From Clostridioides mangenotii TR (GTDB taxonomy: Bacteria > Bacillota > Clostridia > Peptostreptococcales > Peptostreptococcaceae), in the NCBI RefSeq assembly GCF_000498755.1, contig NZ_AXUS01000003.1:127638-191637 (forward strand): a stretch of DNA of 64,000 nucleotides. The letters are read 5' to 3'. Each line of letters starts with the position of its first letter. The stretch's first letter is position 1. Shown here piece after piece: positions 62,830 through 64,000 of this stretch. The position numbers were made by a program, and so were the translations under genes. The notes under the pieces were generated by a model, which was not told the origin of the DNA, did not search any database, and worked only from the letters and a program-made list of their open reading frames with translations.

Positions 62830-63045
62830 ATCGTACTGTTCCTTGTGGGAGTTGGCCCCCAGTCATTATCTTTACAGCTTCACCAGATACTACTTCTATA
62901 TCAAAACTGTCTCCAGCATATATTAATCCAACTACTTTTAGCTTTTCGTTAGATTAATTTGCATCATATGCGTTCCCATCATATGGGGATTTATTAAAAG
63001 GTGGACTACATATTTGTTATAACTTCTTCTAATTCATACCCATAC
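62830..63045 (-). pseudogene. moeA: Decayed moeA (molybdopterin molybdenumtransferase) fragment
   Basis: Two in-phase pieces broken by a stop read ICSPPFNKSPYDGNAYDAN and KLKVVGLIYAGDSFDIEVVS then GEAVKIMTGGPTP. They match the MoeA segments PPFxxSxxDGYA and AGxxxxxxVxxGxAVRIMTGAPxP, with most of the intervening 80 residues deleted. It precedes the mobB remnant on the same strand, so a molybdenum-cofactor locus has been lost here. The rest of 62256-63187 holds nothing else I can support. Confidence 0.72.
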
Positions 63046-63127
63046 CCCTTATTTTGTTATATATTAACTATTCCTAATATGGATTATACTATATATTGTG
63101 TTTAAGCAATTTATTTTAATAAAAATA

Positions 63128-63159
63128 GTCGTTAGTTACGTCATTTCGTAACTAACGAC
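63128..63159. terminator. Terminator of the terminal lipoprotein gene
   Basis: A perfect 13-bp stem (63128-63140 with 63147-63159) with a 6-nt loop, and A-rich sequence on the left that reads as a T run on the minus strand. Confidence 0.75.
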
Positions 63160-63187
63160 CTTTCATTATAGATTTTATTCATTAATA

Positions 63188-63919
63188 TTAGCTCATATAT
63201 CTATATATTTCTTTCATAACCTTTTCTTCACTTAGTATCTGAATAGATTTAATATTGTTATCCGATACTAAAATCGTAACTATTTTGTTACTGATATTTT
63301 TATTATCTTTCTTTAATAAATAACAAACTGCCTTAATATTATCATCTCTGTCGTAAATTTTGTAGTTAGTACTATTTTCACTAATTACACTTTCAAATGC
63401 GCTTATATCACTGCCTATATACTTTTTAAAATCAATTTTTTCTATCTCTTTTGATTTCTTTTCAACTATTCCTATATCAGTATGTTCAATTCTTATATCC
63501 GATTTTCTATCCTTAAAGCTCGCATCGTACTTAGATAAGACTCCTGTCTTAACCTCACTTACTTTATTAGATTTAATATTGACATATATGGCACTTCCTT
63601 CTACATCGCCTTTTTCAACAGATTTTGGGTATACTAATTTGGCATCGACTTTATAAGGTAATTCTAGCGTTTTATCTATATCTTGAAGTTGCGAATACTC
63701 TATATAAAAGTTTGTCTTATAAGGAGCTCCCATATTTTTTAATACATATTTATAATCTTTATTCATAATTTCGTTTACATTGTTTTGTACTTTAGTCATT
63801 GTTTTTTGCTGAGTTGCCTTGTCAGCCACTGAGTTATTGTAACTGTCTGTTTCCTTCTCGCAACCGCCCGTTATAATACCTATTATTGCTAAAAAAATAA
63901 ATGAAGTTTTAAATTTCAT
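63188..63919 (-). CDS. Lipoprotein of unknown function
   Basis: A 243-residue exported lipoprotein with the lipobox ITGGC (Cys 20) and GAGGAGG before the ATG. The mature part has a Lys/Asp-rich linker, then two similar-looking regions: one around NEIMNKDYKYVLKNMGAPYK and one around IDFKKYIGSDISAFESVISE. Each is followed by beta-strand-rich sequence. This hints at a duplicated small alpha/beta domain, as in periplasmic BLIP/DUF4309-like modules, but I cannot name the family. Confidence 0.75.
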   Translation of the reverse strand: MKFKTSFIFLAIIGIITGGCEKETDSYNNSVADKATQQKTMTKVQNNVNEIMNKDYKYVLKNMGAPYKTNFYIEYSQLQDIDKTLELPYKVDAKLVYPKSVEKGDVEGSAIYVNIKSNKVSEVKTGVLSKYDASFKDRKSDIRIEHTDIGIVEKKSKEIEKIDFKKYIGSDISAFESVISENSTNYKIYDRDDNIKAVCYLLKKDNKNISNKIVTILVSDNNIKSIQILSEEKVMKEIYRYMS

Positions 63920-64000
63920 TGTCTACCTCCTCTCATTGTTTTTATCTATTAATTTAAACTTCGCAATTGTTTATACACATACATATTATATATTTGATAA

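Overview
The window is low-GC, gene-dense DNA from a Gram-positive anaerobe of the class Clostridia. An Rnf complex in the clostridial gene order (C-D-G-E-A-B), a MinCDE system beside mreBCD and rodA, a cleavable L27 extension with its protease Prp, a Leu T-box and a flavo-diiron protein together point to a Peptostreptococcaceae-like organism. This is inferred from gene content only; no species is claimed. Most genes lie on the minus strand.

Layout. 1-3650: tail of an unknown membrane gene, then a P-type cation ATPase behind a manganese-type (yybP-ykoY) riboswitch, then ridA. 3808-8100: amino-acid catabolism (threonine deaminase, aspartate 4-decarboxylase, asparaginase). 8474-10009: murJ. 10172-12890: leuS with a frameshift and a Leu T-box leader. 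12990-15723: rsfS, yqeK, nadD, recX and a 28-residue ORF. 15924-18564: type I methyltransferase and specificity subunits with no hsdR. 18800-26708: rnz, yhbY, obg, rpmA-prp-rplU, rng and two radical-SAM-linked genes. 27016-30404: flavo-diiron protein and small membrane proteins, two of them frameshifted. 30645-42262: one long envelope block (maf, radC, mreBCD, pbp2, minCDE, two rodA paralogues, mgsA). 42439-47513: Rnf operon with a decayed iron-sulphur tail behind rnfB. 47690-57648: SPOR protein, SH3b-NlpC/P60 hydrolase, VOC protein, CopZ-like chaperone, solute-binding lipoprotein, lytic transglycosylase, coaE, polA. 57975-63919: tRNA-Leu(CAA), a structured ORF-poor gap, an unusual RRE/radical-SAM-like pseudoenzyme beside an ABC exporter, decayed moeA/mobB, and a lipoprotein.

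How genes work together. The deaminase and RidA form a make-and-detoxify pair. Asparaginase and aspartate decarboxylase form an Asn-to-Asp-to-Ala route. maf to mgsA gathers cell-shape and division-site functions. Rnf supplies ferredoxin-linked ion pumping.

Most notable points: the Mn riboswitch on the P-type ATPase; three genes broken by a one-base deficit in a poly(A) run; a radical-SAM/SPASM-like protein that keeps a PqqD-like domain but has no Fe-S cysteine motif, next to an exporter and a short peptide ORF; an hsdMS pair without hsdR; and many long near-perfect hairpins between genes. No CRISPR array, insertion sequence or prophage was seen.
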